This document shows, piece after piece, positions 51,655 through 59,927 of a stretch of DNA of 64,000 nt. Below the pieces are notes generated by a model. That model was not told where the DNA came from. It searched no databases and saw nothing but the letters and a program-made list of their open reading frames with translations. Source of the stretch: Anaerosolibacter sp. Its GTDB lineage: Bacteria; Bacillota; Clostridia; Peptostreptococcales; Thermotaleaceae. Each line of letters opens with the position of its first letter. The first letter of the stretch is position 1. The stretch lies in assembly GCF_029240175.1 (NCBI RefSeq), contig NZ_JARBTM010000007.1:1-64000 (forward strand), written 5' to 3'. A program made the translations under genes and the position numbers.

Positions 51655-53889
51655 ATGCAACCTACTCTATTTACCAAAACAAATATTTTATTCTCCAATG
51701 GTGCTAAGGAAATATCCACGGATGACCATGGTAAAAATAGTATTGAAAAACCCTCCAATGAACTCCATGTCTTGGCTGAGTTTACTGTAGAGAATACCAA
51801 CGATATGATTTTTTGGATTGATTATACAGGAAAGATTTTTTTCGCTAACAACGGAGCCTGTAAGACTTTAGGCTATCACAAAACAGACTTTTTAAAGATG
51901 ATGGTTTTTGATTTAGACCCCACCTACTCTAGAGCATTGTGGGAAAATCATTGGACAGAAATCACCCGACAAAACACCATGACCTTTGAGTCCTCCTTAA
52001 GGACCCGGATGGATACCTATGTCCCTGTAGAAATTACTTTTGACTACATGAACTATTACGGCAAGGAATATATTTGTGCCTTTGTTCGGGATCTTACCTA
52101 TCGCAAGAAAGCCGATGAGAAGCTTAATAATCTACACAAGCTTCTAATGAATGTGGTATCTACCATACCTGGAGAGTTGTCGGTCATCGACCGCTATTAT
52201 AATATTGTCTACAGCAACTGGCCGCAATTTGATACGGGGATGGATATTAAAATCATACAACAAGATAAGTGTTTTAGAAGCTGTAAATATATCAAGGAAA
52301 ATTATACCTACTGTATGGCAAAGACAGTATTCGAAACCCAGGCGCCTCTCATGGGCAAGCAGATCAAGCTAAGGAATGGCACCTGGGCAGAGCTCAACTG
52401 TATTCCCCTCTATAATAATGAAGGAAAGATCGAAATGGTGGTGGAATACGTCTCTGATATCACGGCCCATAAAAATGCCGAAGAAGTCATTCGCGAAAGT
52501 GAAGAGCGCTGGCAGCTGGCTCTCCGAGGAAACAATGATGGGATTTGGGACTGGAATATCAAAACCAATGAAACCTTCTTTTCTGCCCGTTGGAAGGAAA
52601 TGCTCGGATATGGAGAGGATGAAATCGATCACACCTTTCACAGCTATACCCAGTTAATTCATCCCCATGATATCGGTCGTGTAATGAAGGCCATAAATGA
52701 TCATATGAATAAAAAGATTCCTTTTTATAGCTTAGAGCATCGGATGATCTGCAAGGATGGTTCCCATAAATGGATACATGCTCGCGCACAGGCTATATGG
52801 GATGAAGATGGAAATGCCATTCGTATGGCTGGCTCCCACACCGATATTACAGAGCGTAAAAAAGCTGAAGATGAGGTTCATTATCTTAGTTTCCATGACA
52901 AGTTAACGGGACTCTATAATCGTGCCTATTTTGAAGAGGAGCTCAATCGATTAAATACGGAGAGACATTTACCCCTTTCTGTTATTATCGGAGATGTTAA
53001 TGGACTTAAACTCACCAACGATGTTTTTGGACATACAGTGGGAGACCGTCTTTTAACACGTATTGGAGATATCTTGAAAAATTCCTGCCGAAAAAGTGAC
53101 ATTATCTCCCGCTGGGGCGGAGATGAATATGCCATCATCCTGCCAAAAACCGATGAAAGAGCCAGTGCGGAAATCTGCGCCAGGATCAAGGCAGCATGTC
53201 TGCAGGATGATGGAGAACTGATTAAACCCAGTATTTCATTGGGTAGTGCAACCAAGCATGATCAATCCCAGGAAATCATCCAAATACTTAAAGAGGCAGA
53301 GGACCGCATGTACCAGCATAAGCTTTTGGAAACCCAGAGCAACCAGAGCGTAATCATATCCTCTTTAGAAAAAACGCTTTTCGAAAGAAGCCATGAAACC
53401 GAGGAACATGCCCAGCGAATGAGAAAAACCTGCTATGATCTTGGCGTTCAGGTGGGCCTGTCTGAAAAGGAACAGGATGATTTGAGCCTCTGCTGTCTTC
53501 TCCATGACATAGGAAAGATTGCCATTGCCGATAGTATTCTGATGAAGGCCGACAAGCTTACCTTTGAGGAATGGGAAACCATGAAAAAGCACCCTGAAAT
53601 CGGCTATCGTATTGCAGAGTCTTCTAAGAAGCTTTCTCATATCTCTGAGTACATCCTGTACCATCATGAGCGTTGGGATGGCAAGGGCTACCCTAAAGGT
53701 CTAAGGGAATTTGAGATTCCAAAGCTTTCGAGGATACTCACCATCGTAGATGCCTATGATGTGATGACAAACGCCAGGGTCTATAAAGAACCTATGAGCA
53801 AAAAAGAAGCCCTCAAAGAAATCAGCCGCTGCGCAGGCACCCAGTTTGATCCTTTTCTTTCTAAAGTGTTCATAAAGATGATGAAATAA
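51655..53889 (+). CDS. PAS-PAS-PAS-GGDEF-HD-GYP c-di-GMP turnover protein
   Basis: Three PAS domains (about residues 40-150, 160-280, 285-405) are followed by GGDEF (about 410-560) and HD-GYP (575-744). The active GGDEF motif is GGDEY, with an RKSD inhibitory I-site five residues before it. The HD-GYP domain is complete: HDIGK, HPEIG, HHERWDGKGYP. So it might make and degrade c-di-GMP. The second PAS holds CFRSCKYIKENYTYC, a three-cysteine set that could bind a cofactor. No membrane span is seen. It is the only long plus-strand gene in the pilus region; GAGGAGG precedes the ATG. Confidence 0.93.
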   Translation: MQPTLFTKTNILFSNGAKEISTDDHGKNSIEKPSNELHVLAEFTVENTNDMIFWIDYTGKIFFANNGACKTLGYHKTDFLKMMVFDLDPTYSRALWENHWTEITRQNTMTFESSLRTRMDTYVPVEITFDYMNYYGKEYICAFVRDLTYRKKADEKLNNLHKLLMNVVSTIPGELSVIDRYYNIVYSNWPQFDTGMDIKIIQQDKCFRSCKYIKENYTYCMAKTVFETQAPLMGKQIKLRNGTWAELNCIPLYNNEGKIEMVVEYVSDITAHKNAEEVIRESEERWQLALRGNNDGIWDWNIKTNETFFSARWKEMLGYGEDEIDHTFHSYTQLIHPHDIGRVMKAINDHMNKKIPFYSLEHRMICKDGSHKWIHARAQAIWDEDGNAIRMAGSHTDITERKKAEDEVHYLSFHDKLTGLYNRAYFEEELNRLNTERHLPLSVIIGDVNGLKLTNDVFGHTVGDRLLTRIGDILKNSCRKSDIISRWGGDEYAIILPKTDERASAEICARIKAACLQDDGELIKPSISLGSATKHDQSQEIIQILKEAEDRMYQHKLLETQSNQSVIISSLEKTLFERSHETEEHAQRMRKTCYDLGVQVGLSEKEQDDLSLCCLLHDIGKIAIADSILMKADKLTFEEWETMKKHPEIGYRIAESSKKLSHISEYILYHHERWDGKGYPKGLREFEIPKLSRILTIVDAYDVMTNARVYKEPMSKKEALKEISRCAGTQFDPFLSKVFIKMMK

Positions 53890-53897
53890 TAAAGATA

Positions 53898-53931
53898 AAA
53901 AAATCGAGGATGTCGTTATCCTCGATTTTTT
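53898..53931. terminator. Bidirectional terminator between the GGDEF/HD-GYP gene and pilO-SLH
   Basis: A perfect 14-base stem (AAAAAATCGAGGAT and complement) with a six-base loop and A/T runs on both sides. Confidence 0.9.
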
Positions 53932-53934
53932 ATA

Positions 53935-55119
53935 TTATTTGAAGTGGTACAGTAGATAAACTGCTTCTCCTTTGGAAAGGTATCCCGTTTTGTTGGTAAG
54001 ACCTACAGACTCAAACCCTTTTTCAGTCTTTGCCTTCTCTCCAACCTGATTCCAGTTAAAACCAGGATCTGTCTTTACTTGGCGCATGATATATTCCACT
54101 TCCTCATAGGTTATGGGTTCCCTTGGACGTAGGGTGTTATCCGTATATCCTGCCACATATCCTCCGATAAAGCCTTTGAAAATAGCCTTGGCAATAGAGC
54201 TTTCATAGCTGCCCAAGGTACTATAATCACCAAACTTGGTCAAATCCACCTTGCCTTCTGGCACAGGCCACTGATAGACCCTATCCAGCAAAATAATGAA
54301 ATCTCCCCTTGTGATGGCTTCATCCGGCTTAAACTGATTTTCCTGATTGCCCTGGATATACCTCTTCTCACCAAAATCGTTAAGCTCTGCTTCTGCCCAA
54401 TGACCAACAATATCCGTAAACTTCACATATGTATCTGTTTTCAGCTTTGATGGATCTCCGCCGATGAAAAGATAATTAATTTTCAAGCCATTTGATGGGC
54501 TCATGGAAGAAAAAGGATTTTCTTTATAAAAATCTTCGTCAATGTACCATCGGAACAAATCATCCTTTAAATCGGGACTGTTTTTCATTCTATAGAAACC
54601 TATTTCGAAGCTGCCGCTTAAACGGCCACCTTCAGTTCTAGCCATATTGATATTCTTCACGATAATCTTCTTTTGGAATTTCCACATAGATCTTAATAGG
54701 TTCATCAGCGATGGATAATCCCCTTCGTAAGAAAGGGTGGCGTTCATGGATTCTAATTCTGTCTCACCAAGCTTTTCTATGGTGAATGGAGTAAAGGATA
54801 TTACCGATACATTAAGATTTGGATCCTGAAGCATTTCGTTAAAAAGTAAAATAAATTCTTCTTGCTCTGTAGTGGTAAAGAAGTTATTGGTAATCAGTTT
54901 GATCTTTTCATTCATGGCTGTGATGTTCTCATCCAGCTTTTTCTCGGTGGCAGCAGCATTTTCCACCTTCGTCATTTCTGCTTTGTACTGCTCTCGTTGC
55001 TGTTTTAAGCTATCTAACTCCACCAGCTGCGGCGTAATCAGAAACTGATAATATACCCACAGGAAAAGCACTGCACCTAGAACCGAAACCAATACGCGCT
55101 CTCTTCTCGTCAGCTTCAT
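53935..55119 (-). CDS. PilO-like protein fused to S-layer homology domains
   Basis: The N-terminus has a span (VLVSVLGAVLFLWVYYQFLI), a coiled coil (LKQQREQYKAEMTKVENAAATEKKLDENITAMNEKI) and a PilO-like ferredoxin-fold part (EEFILLFNEMLQDPNLNVSVISFTPF, YPSLMNLLRSMWKFQKKIIVKNINM). From about residue 225 there are SLH repeats: VKFTDIVGHWAEAELNDFGEKRYIQGN, FGDYSTLGSYESSIAKAIFKGFIGGY and a last partial one. SLH domains bind secondary cell-wall polymer, so this pilus assembly protein may fix the machine to the wall. It follows pilN by one base. AAGGATG precedes the ATG. Confidence 0.88.
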   Translation of the reverse strand: MKLTRRERVLVSVLGAVLFLWVYYQFLITPQLVELDSLKQQREQYKAEMTKVENAAATEKKLDENITAMNEKIKLITNNFFTTTEQEEFILLFNEMLQDPNLNVSVISFTPFTIEKLGETELESMNATLSYEGDYPSLMNLLRSMWKFQKKIIVKNINMARTEGGRLSGSFEIGFYRMKNSPDLKDDLFRWYIDEDFYKENPFSSMSPSNGLKINYLFIGGDPSKLKTDTYVKFTDIVGHWAEAELNDFGEKRYIQGNQENQFKPDEAITRGDFIILLDRVYQWPVPEGKVDLTKFGDYSTLGSYESSIAKAIFKGFIGGYVAGYTDNTLRPREPITYEEVEYIMRQVKTDPGFNWNQVGEKAKTEKGFESVGLTNKTGYLSKGEAVYLLYHFK

Positions 55120-55120
55120 C

Positions 55121-55669
55121 TTAATTCACATCCTTTAACGCGAATTGAATGGAAAAATTGTATAGACCTTCATTTAAAGAAACGGAAGGAATAAATAAAT
55201 CTTTAAATGCCTTTGTCTCTCGGAGATTGTACTCAATTTCTGCAATGGCTGATTTATCCCTGGCGGTACCATTGATGGTAATTTGTTCAGGGCTTATGTT
55301 AAAGGATATAAATTCTAAGTCTGGAGGAATCGCATCTACGATAAGCTGGACCAATTCATCGCTTAATACATCAATTTTTCGAAGCGCTAGCTCGCTCTTT
55401 TGCACCATGGGTAATACTGCTGTGATTTCTTCAAGCTTACTTTGTTTTTCATTGACCCTTGCCATTTTTTCTTTGGTTTCAGGAGACTCCAGTATCGTCT
55501 GCATTTGGGCAATATCTTTTTTCATATTATGGGCATAAACCAGGTTGAACACAGGAAAAGCTAGAACAGCCACAACGCACACTACTGCCATGCCATAGTA
55601 TAAGTTTTGCCTTTTTTCCTTTCCTTGATGCTGCTGTATATAGGGTTCAAAAAAGTTAAAATCTTTCAC
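55121..55669 (-). CDS. pilN: PilN-like type IV pilus assembly protein
   Basis: A short cytoplasmic N-terminus (KDFNFFEPYIQQHQ), one span (NLYYGMAVVCVVAVLAFPVFNLVYA), a coiled coil and a ferredoxin-like domain (LVQLIVDAIPPDLEFISFNISPEQITINGTARDKSAIAEIEYNLRET) match PilN. In other bacteria the first residues of PilN bind PilM (consensus INLLP). That motif is replaced by FNFFEP here. GTG start with GGGGG before it. It lies in pilM-pilN-pilO order. Confidence 0.87.
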   Translation of the reverse strand: MKDFNFFEPYIQQHQGKEKRQNLYYGMAVVCVVAVLAFPVFNLVYAHNMKKDIAQMQTILESPETKEKMARVNEKQSKLEEITAVLPMVQKSELALRKIDVLSDELVQLIVDAIPPDLEFISFNISPEQITINGTARDKSAIAEIEYNLRETKAFKDLFIPSVSLNEGLYNFSIQFALKDVN

Positions 55670-55683
55670 TGTTGCTTCCCCCC

Positions 55684-56763
55684 TTATCTTCTGACCATAG
55701 CACCCAGGGCGTTAGCATAAAGCCCAAGGTCTATATTGCCCTTGATATTGTCTGTATTTACGGAACTGATGGTTTTGATTTTTTTCACTGGGATGTTGAA
55801 GGCCTCCTCCATGTACCCAGCGATACCATTTAGATTTGCACTTCCCCCATATAGATAAATGACATCCAGTCGATTGCCTGTATTTCTAGTCATATGGTAT
55901 TTGAAAATCCGCTCGATTTCATCGATCCATGTATCCACACTGGACTTGATGATATTTAGAAATCTGGATTCATCGTTGTATTCTCCAAAGGACTTCGAAA
56001 TATCACTACATTCCACTTTTTTGATTCTCGCCTCTTCTAAAGAAAAATCCAGGAAGTTTGCAAGGTTATGGTCAATATCCTTACCACCTATATTTAAGAG
56101 ACGATTAAACTTAAAATTTCCGTTATCAAAGATGGACACATTGATTTGGTTATGGCCCAAATCAACAATAGCAGAAGTCTTACCAGCTACCGTGTCTCCA
56201 TGGTTCACCTCTGATTGTGGATGAATCAACTTGGTGATTGCATTGGAATGGACATCTAGGGCGATGGGCTTTAGATGTAAGGTTTCTAAGAGGTTTAGGT
56301 AACTTTCGGCGATACCCCTTGGCAAGGCAGCCACCAGTAAATTAACGTGCTTGGTGTCCCCTTCCATAAACTCATCCAACTGCTTATATTGTATGATGTA
56401 TTGATCTAATTCAATCGGAAGGAATTGCTGAATCTCATAGCCCACCATCTCTTTCAACTCGTGAGGCTTTGCAGAAGGCAGTACAACCTCCCGGGTGATA
56501 ATGGTGCTGCTTTCCAGGGTGCATATGGCAGCTCGGGTACGGACCTTATTCATATGCAAAGTTTCTTCTAGAATATCCTTCACCTTTTGTCCGTCGTAAA
56601 ATTGTCCATCTTTGTATAGATCCTCAGGCATGGGGATGATAAAAGCATTGTCCAAGACAAGCTTATCCTTGTCCAGCTTTCCCACCACTGCCTTAATGCT
56701 GTGGGCACCGATATCCAAGGACAGTACATCAGTGTATTTATGCGATATGGCTCTTTTCTTCAA
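55684..56763 (-). CDS. pilM: PilM-like actin-fold pilus assembly ATPase
   Basis: LSLDIGAHSIKAVVGKLD is the actin/FtsA phosphate-1 motif; SAIVDLGHNQINVSIF is phosphate-2, and VIYLYGGSANLNGIAGYMEEAF the adenosine motif. TREVVLPSAKPHELKEMVGYEIQQFLP is characteristic of PilM. Cytoplasmic ring protein that binds PilN. The start is a TTG after AAAGGGGGAG. It lies between pilD and pilN. Confidence 0.92.
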   Translation of the reverse strand: MKKRAISHKYTDVLSLDIGAHSIKAVVGKLDKDKLVLDNAFIIPMPEDLYKDGQFYDGQKVKDILEETLHMNKVRTRAAICTLESSTIITREVVLPSAKPHELKEMVGYEIQQFLPIELDQYIIQYKQLDEFMEGDTKHVNLLVAALPRGIAESYLNLLETLHLKPIALDVHSNAITKLIHPQSEVNHGDTVAGKTSAIVDLGHNQINVSIFDNGNFKFNRLLNIGGKDIDHNLANFLDFSLEEARIKKVECSDISKSFGEYNDESRFLNIIKSSVDTWIDEIERIFKYHMTRNTGNRLDVIYLYGGSANLNGIAGYMEEAFNIPVKKIKTISSVNTDNIKGNIDLGLYANALGAMVRR

Positions 56764-56785
56764 GTGTGCTCCCCCTTTTAACGTA

Positions 56786-57544
56786 TTACATGAATCTTTG
56801 TAAATACCAAGAAATCATTTCATTTTGAAAACATATGGTGATAAAAGCAGCCATGGCAATAAACGGGCCAAAGGGAATCGCTTCCTTCCTTCCTTTTATT
56901 TTCGCTGCCAAGAGAAACACAGATATTACTGCCCCGATAACAAAGGATAACAAAATGATCAAAAGAATACTTTGGATACCTAACCAAAATCCCAGCATGG
57001 CCATGAGCTTGATATCCCCGCCGCCCATACCTCCATTAGATAATATGGCTATGAGCAGGAATAGACCTCCTCCTATTAGAAACCCACCAGCTCTGCTGAA
57101 TAGCGTTATAGAAGACGCACCTATGTAATATCCATATAAGAGATATATACCACCCAAAATGAATCCGCAAACCACCATTTCATCGGGAATGATTTGATGG
57201 TCAAAATCAATACCTGCGATGGCAATAAGGAGGCTGGCTAGCAAGCTGTAAGCAATAAAATCCATGGTTTGTCCGAATACAATATATAACAAAAGGAAAA
57301 CACAACCTGTGAATAGTTCAAAGAAAGGATAGCGAAAAGAAATCTTGCTGCTGCAGTATCTACATTTGCCTCTATAAAACAAATAGCTAAGCACTGGGAT
57401 TAGGTCGAAGGCTTTAAGAAAGGTACCACATTGAGGGCAGTGAGAAGATGGATATACGATGGACTTATCATTCGGTATCCGATAGATACACACATTTAAG
57501 AAAGAACCAATCAATAACCCGTATATGAATACAAAGATATGCAT
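56786..57544 (-). CDS. pilD: Prepilin peptidase PilD
   Basis: A24 aspartic peptidase with the bifunctional leader: GLLIGSFLNVCIYRIP, the zinc-binding CPQCGTFLK ... RGKCRYCSSKISFRYP, then the catalytic aspartates in IAGIDFDHQIIPDE and GGGDIKLMAMLGFWLG. The protein spans the membrane about seven times. It cleaves prepilin leaders after glycine and N-methylates the new residue. All prepilins of this window are likely substrates. GGGGGG precedes the ATG. Confidence 0.95.
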   Translation of the reverse strand: MHIFVFIYGLLIGSFLNVCIYRIPNDKSIVYPSSHCPQCGTFLKAFDLIPVLSYLFYRGKCRYCSSKISFRYPFFELFTGCVFLLLYIVFGQTMDFIAYSLLASLLIAIAGIDFDHQIIPDEMVVCGFILGGIYLLYGYYIGASSITLFSRAGGFLIGGGLFLLIAILSNGGMGGGDIKLMAMLGFWLGIQSILLIILLSFVIGAVISVFLLAAKIKGRKEAIPFGPFIAMAAFITICFQNEMISWYLQRFM

Positions 57545-57690
57545 CTATATGTCCCCCCTTTTTTATAAAGTTCATGCAGTGAAGAAAATTGGAAACAGCT
57601 TACTTAAAAGCAAAATTTCACTATAAAATTATACCATAAATTAGTAGCCATCACAATCAAATAGGAACAAATACCTATTGACAGCATTAG

Positions 57691-58008
57691 TCAAAATTCT
57701 CCAAAATACACACTTAACCATCTAAAATGTAGTATAAGTACATAGGCCTTGATGCTGGCTAAACCTGTTAACATCATATTCAACCACTTAACCTTTTCAC
57801 TTACTTTATAGAGGAAAACCAATGCAATCGCCACATATGCCAAGACACAAAAAGCCGTTGCTTCCGTTGATAAGCAGATAAAGTAATTCATGATAGGATT
57901 ACCCTCTTGTATAATCCCTAATTGCAACCCGAATAGTGTAAAAGCAATATCAAGCACTGTAAGCAAATATATGATATAGTAAACAAAACGTGACCATTTC
58001 ATAATCAT
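57691..58008 (-). CDS. DUF5658-like small membrane protein
   Basis: The 105-residue protein has four spans: FVYYIIYLLTVLDIAFTLFGLQLGII, NYFICLSTEATAFCVLAYVAIALVFLY, and a terminal pair around WLNMMLTGLASIKAYVLILHF. The sequence LDIAFTLFGLQLGIIQEGNPIMNYFI matches DUF5658. Function unknown. AAGGAG precedes ATG ATT ATG; either Met may start. It is 146 bases upstream of pilD and 360 bases after the pilin gene, so perhaps it is its own unit. Confidence 0.72.
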   Translation of the reverse strand: MIMKWSRFVYYIIYLLTVLDIAFTLFGLQLGIIQEGNPIMNYFICLSTEATAFCVLAYVAIALVFLYKVSEKVKWLNMMLTGLASIKAYVLILHFRWLSVYFGEF

Positions 58009-58368
58009 ACAACTCCTTAATAGACATGTATGCTAATTATAATTATCTGTTGTATGATAGTATTTGTACTTATCGGGTTATGAACTGTGGTATTTACTTC
58101 CAAAGATATTCCGAGATTTAGTGTCTTGCCTAATCAGTGAAATAAGTTATGTCATGAAAGCGAGCGATTATCGTAGTCATACTGAAAATAGCTCCCTAAG
58201 ACTGGCTCATATACTAGGAGGGCTTTAACACTGGAAATCGTCAAGATATTCATTACCGTATTACCAGGTCGGGTGATTTTAATTTATTACCTCTTTACTC
58301 TTACTTTTTGAACATGAAAAAGAGTCAATCAAAATGATTGACTCCCAAATTTAAAGAAAGAGATATTA
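58009..58368. other. 360-base gene-free stretch in the pilus region
   Basis: It holds the terminator of the upstream prepilin gene (58322-58344) and should carry the promoter of the DUF5658 gene. I looked for a c-di-GMP riboswitch, which would make sense here, and found none of its core segments on either strand. Nothing else was recognised. Confidence 0.5.
58322..58344 (-). terminator. Terminator of the first prepilin operon
   Basis: A perfect ten-base stem, GAGTCAATCA and complement, with a three-base loop, 25 bases behind the stop and followed by TTTTTC on the minus strand. Confidence 0.85.
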
Positions 58369-59517
58369 TTACTCAGTTACAGTAACATCGCCTGGACTTC
58401 CATGGTTTGATGGAATATAAACATCAAAAACCTTAGTGATGGTAGCTCCATTTAAACTACCTTGCAATGTAATTGTTCCCGATTTGTGATCGCTACCATG
58501 TCTTGTAACTTCTCCACTTGGAATGGCAATTGCTGCTCCGCTCTCTACTGTTCTAGAGATGAAAGAAAAAGCTATCCCATTAATACTTGCGGGCAGATTT
58601 ATTGTTGGTTTCGCCTGATTGTTTTTATTTCCGGCATTAGAGACACTCAAAACTGCCAAAGTATCAAGTGCATCTTGTATAATTTGCTCATTTGATGGCA
58701 AAAGTATAAACTCAATTGTGTATGTAGCGCTTCTTGTACCATCTGCAGAGGTAACTTGAATCGTTGCTGTACCTGGTAGACTAGCAGCATCTGTTATACT
58801 TGAGACCGTAGCACCATCCTTACCTGTTGCAGTAACTATTGTTGGTGGGATAGTTGTTCCATGAGGTAATGATACGGTATAGTAGGTTATTGAGGAATCA
58901 AATGCTGGGGTTAGCGTACCACTACTTAATGTAAGGTTGCTTAGTTGAGCATTTGCTGGAACGGGTACAGGGGCACTTATTCCTTTTTTATAATATATAC
59001 TTTGGCTGTTTGTTAAAGTTGTTGCTGTCTCGATGTTATTCAACATTACGCTAGAGGCTAAGGTGTACGCATTCCCTTGATTTTTTCCATTGATTGAAAA
59101 ATCAAGAGTATATTTCGAACCTATTTGTACAAGTGAAAACTGTAAATCGGTGGATGGATTCTGTATTATAGCATCTGTTTTATCTATGGTAGTTCCACCA
59201 AAAGGCTTATATTTTAACTTGTTACCACTTACGTATATTTGATTATAATCATTGGGATTAGCTGGTGTTGTAAGCATAATTTCCGTGGCATTTCTTACAT
59301 CTTTTATAATAAAATCAGAGGCTAATCTAAGTGTAGATTGAATGTCAGATTGCGTGACGCCTTTATTAAAAACTTTTGTTCCAAATGATTGAAAGGAGAA
59401 TATTATGCCTAATATGATACTCAATAATCCGATTGTAATAATCAGCTCTATTAGAGTAAAGCCACTTTGTCTATTTCTTTTTCTTTCATTAGCACTACTT
59501 TTGATAGTCAAAATCAC
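58369..59517 (-). CDS. Minor pilin with cadherin-like and atypical Ig-like domains
   Basis: RQSGFTLIELIITIGLLSIILGIIFSF is a prepilin signal (G/FTLIEL). After a pilin head of about 150 residues comes a cadherin-like beta-sandwich (AQLSNLTLSSGTLTPAFDSSITYYTVSLPHG ... ATIQVTSADGTRSATYTIEF, about residues 195-270), and then an atypical bacterial Ig-like domain (INLPASINGIAFSFIS ... GTITLQGSLNGATITKVFDVYI). So at 382 residues it is a long, adhesin-like pilin. GTG at 59517 or TTG at 59511 may start it. It is the last gene of a three-prepilin unit. Confidence 0.85.
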   Translation of the reverse strand: MILTIKSSANERKRNRQSGFTLIELIITIGLLSIILGIIFSFQSFGTKVFNKGVTQSDIQSTLRLASDFIIKDVRNATEIMLTTPANPNDYNQIYVSGNKLKYKPFGGTTIDKTDAIIQNPSTDLQFSLVQIGSKYTLDFSINGKNQGNAYTLASSVMLNNIETATTLTNSQSIYYKKGISAPVPVPANAQLSNLTLSSGTLTPAFDSSITYYTVSLPHGTTIPPTIVTATGKDGATVSSITDAASLPGTATIQVTSADGTRSATYTIEFILLPSNEQIIQDALDTLAVLSVSNAGNKNNQAKPTINLPASINGIAFSFISRTVESGAAIAIPSGEVTRHGSDHKSGTITLQGSLNGATITKVFDVYIPSNHGSPGDVTVTE

Positions 59518-59553
59518 CCGATCCTTTCTAAATTAGTTTGGATGTTGGAATTA

Positions 59554-59904
59554 CTACGGTACAAACGTGGTTACTTTAGATTTCTTAGCATTTATCTCAG
59601 CTTCAAATGAAATCGATTGTCCTGATACCGTCATCCCGGGTGACGGTGGAGATGGCAACTCGATAGTAATGGTAGTAGGACTCGACGTTTCCACAATACT
59701 TGGGGCAGGTGTGCCGCCTGCAATTTTCTGCTCGGCTGCTTGATGCGCTTTAAATCCTGCTCCACTTTTGTGACCTGCATTAACAACCTGGACATACCCA
59801 AATGTAAAGAGATTCAAAAAAGCAATAACCAATATACCTAAAATCGCTACAGACACTATGATCTCAATAAGTGTCATTCCTCTATTTTCTTTTAGTCTAT
59901 TCAT
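59554..59904 (-). CDS. Prepilin-type protein (PilV-like)
   Basis: KENRGMTLIEIIVSVAILGILVIAFLNLF has the prepilin site G/MTLIE. The head of about 85 residues is Pro/Ser-rich (TPAPSIVETSSPTTITIELPSPPSPG). GAAGGT stands nine bases before ATG at 59904. It lies between the PilX-like and the adhesin-like pilin genes. Confidence 0.82.
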   Translation of the reverse strand: MNRLKENRGMTLIEIIVSVAILGILVIAFLNLFTFGYVQVVNAGHKSGAGFKAHQAAEQKIAGGTPAPSIVETSSPTTITIELPSPPSPGMTVSGQSISFEAEINAKKSKVTTFVP

Positions 59905-59927
59905 ATTTATCATACCTTCCAAGAAAA

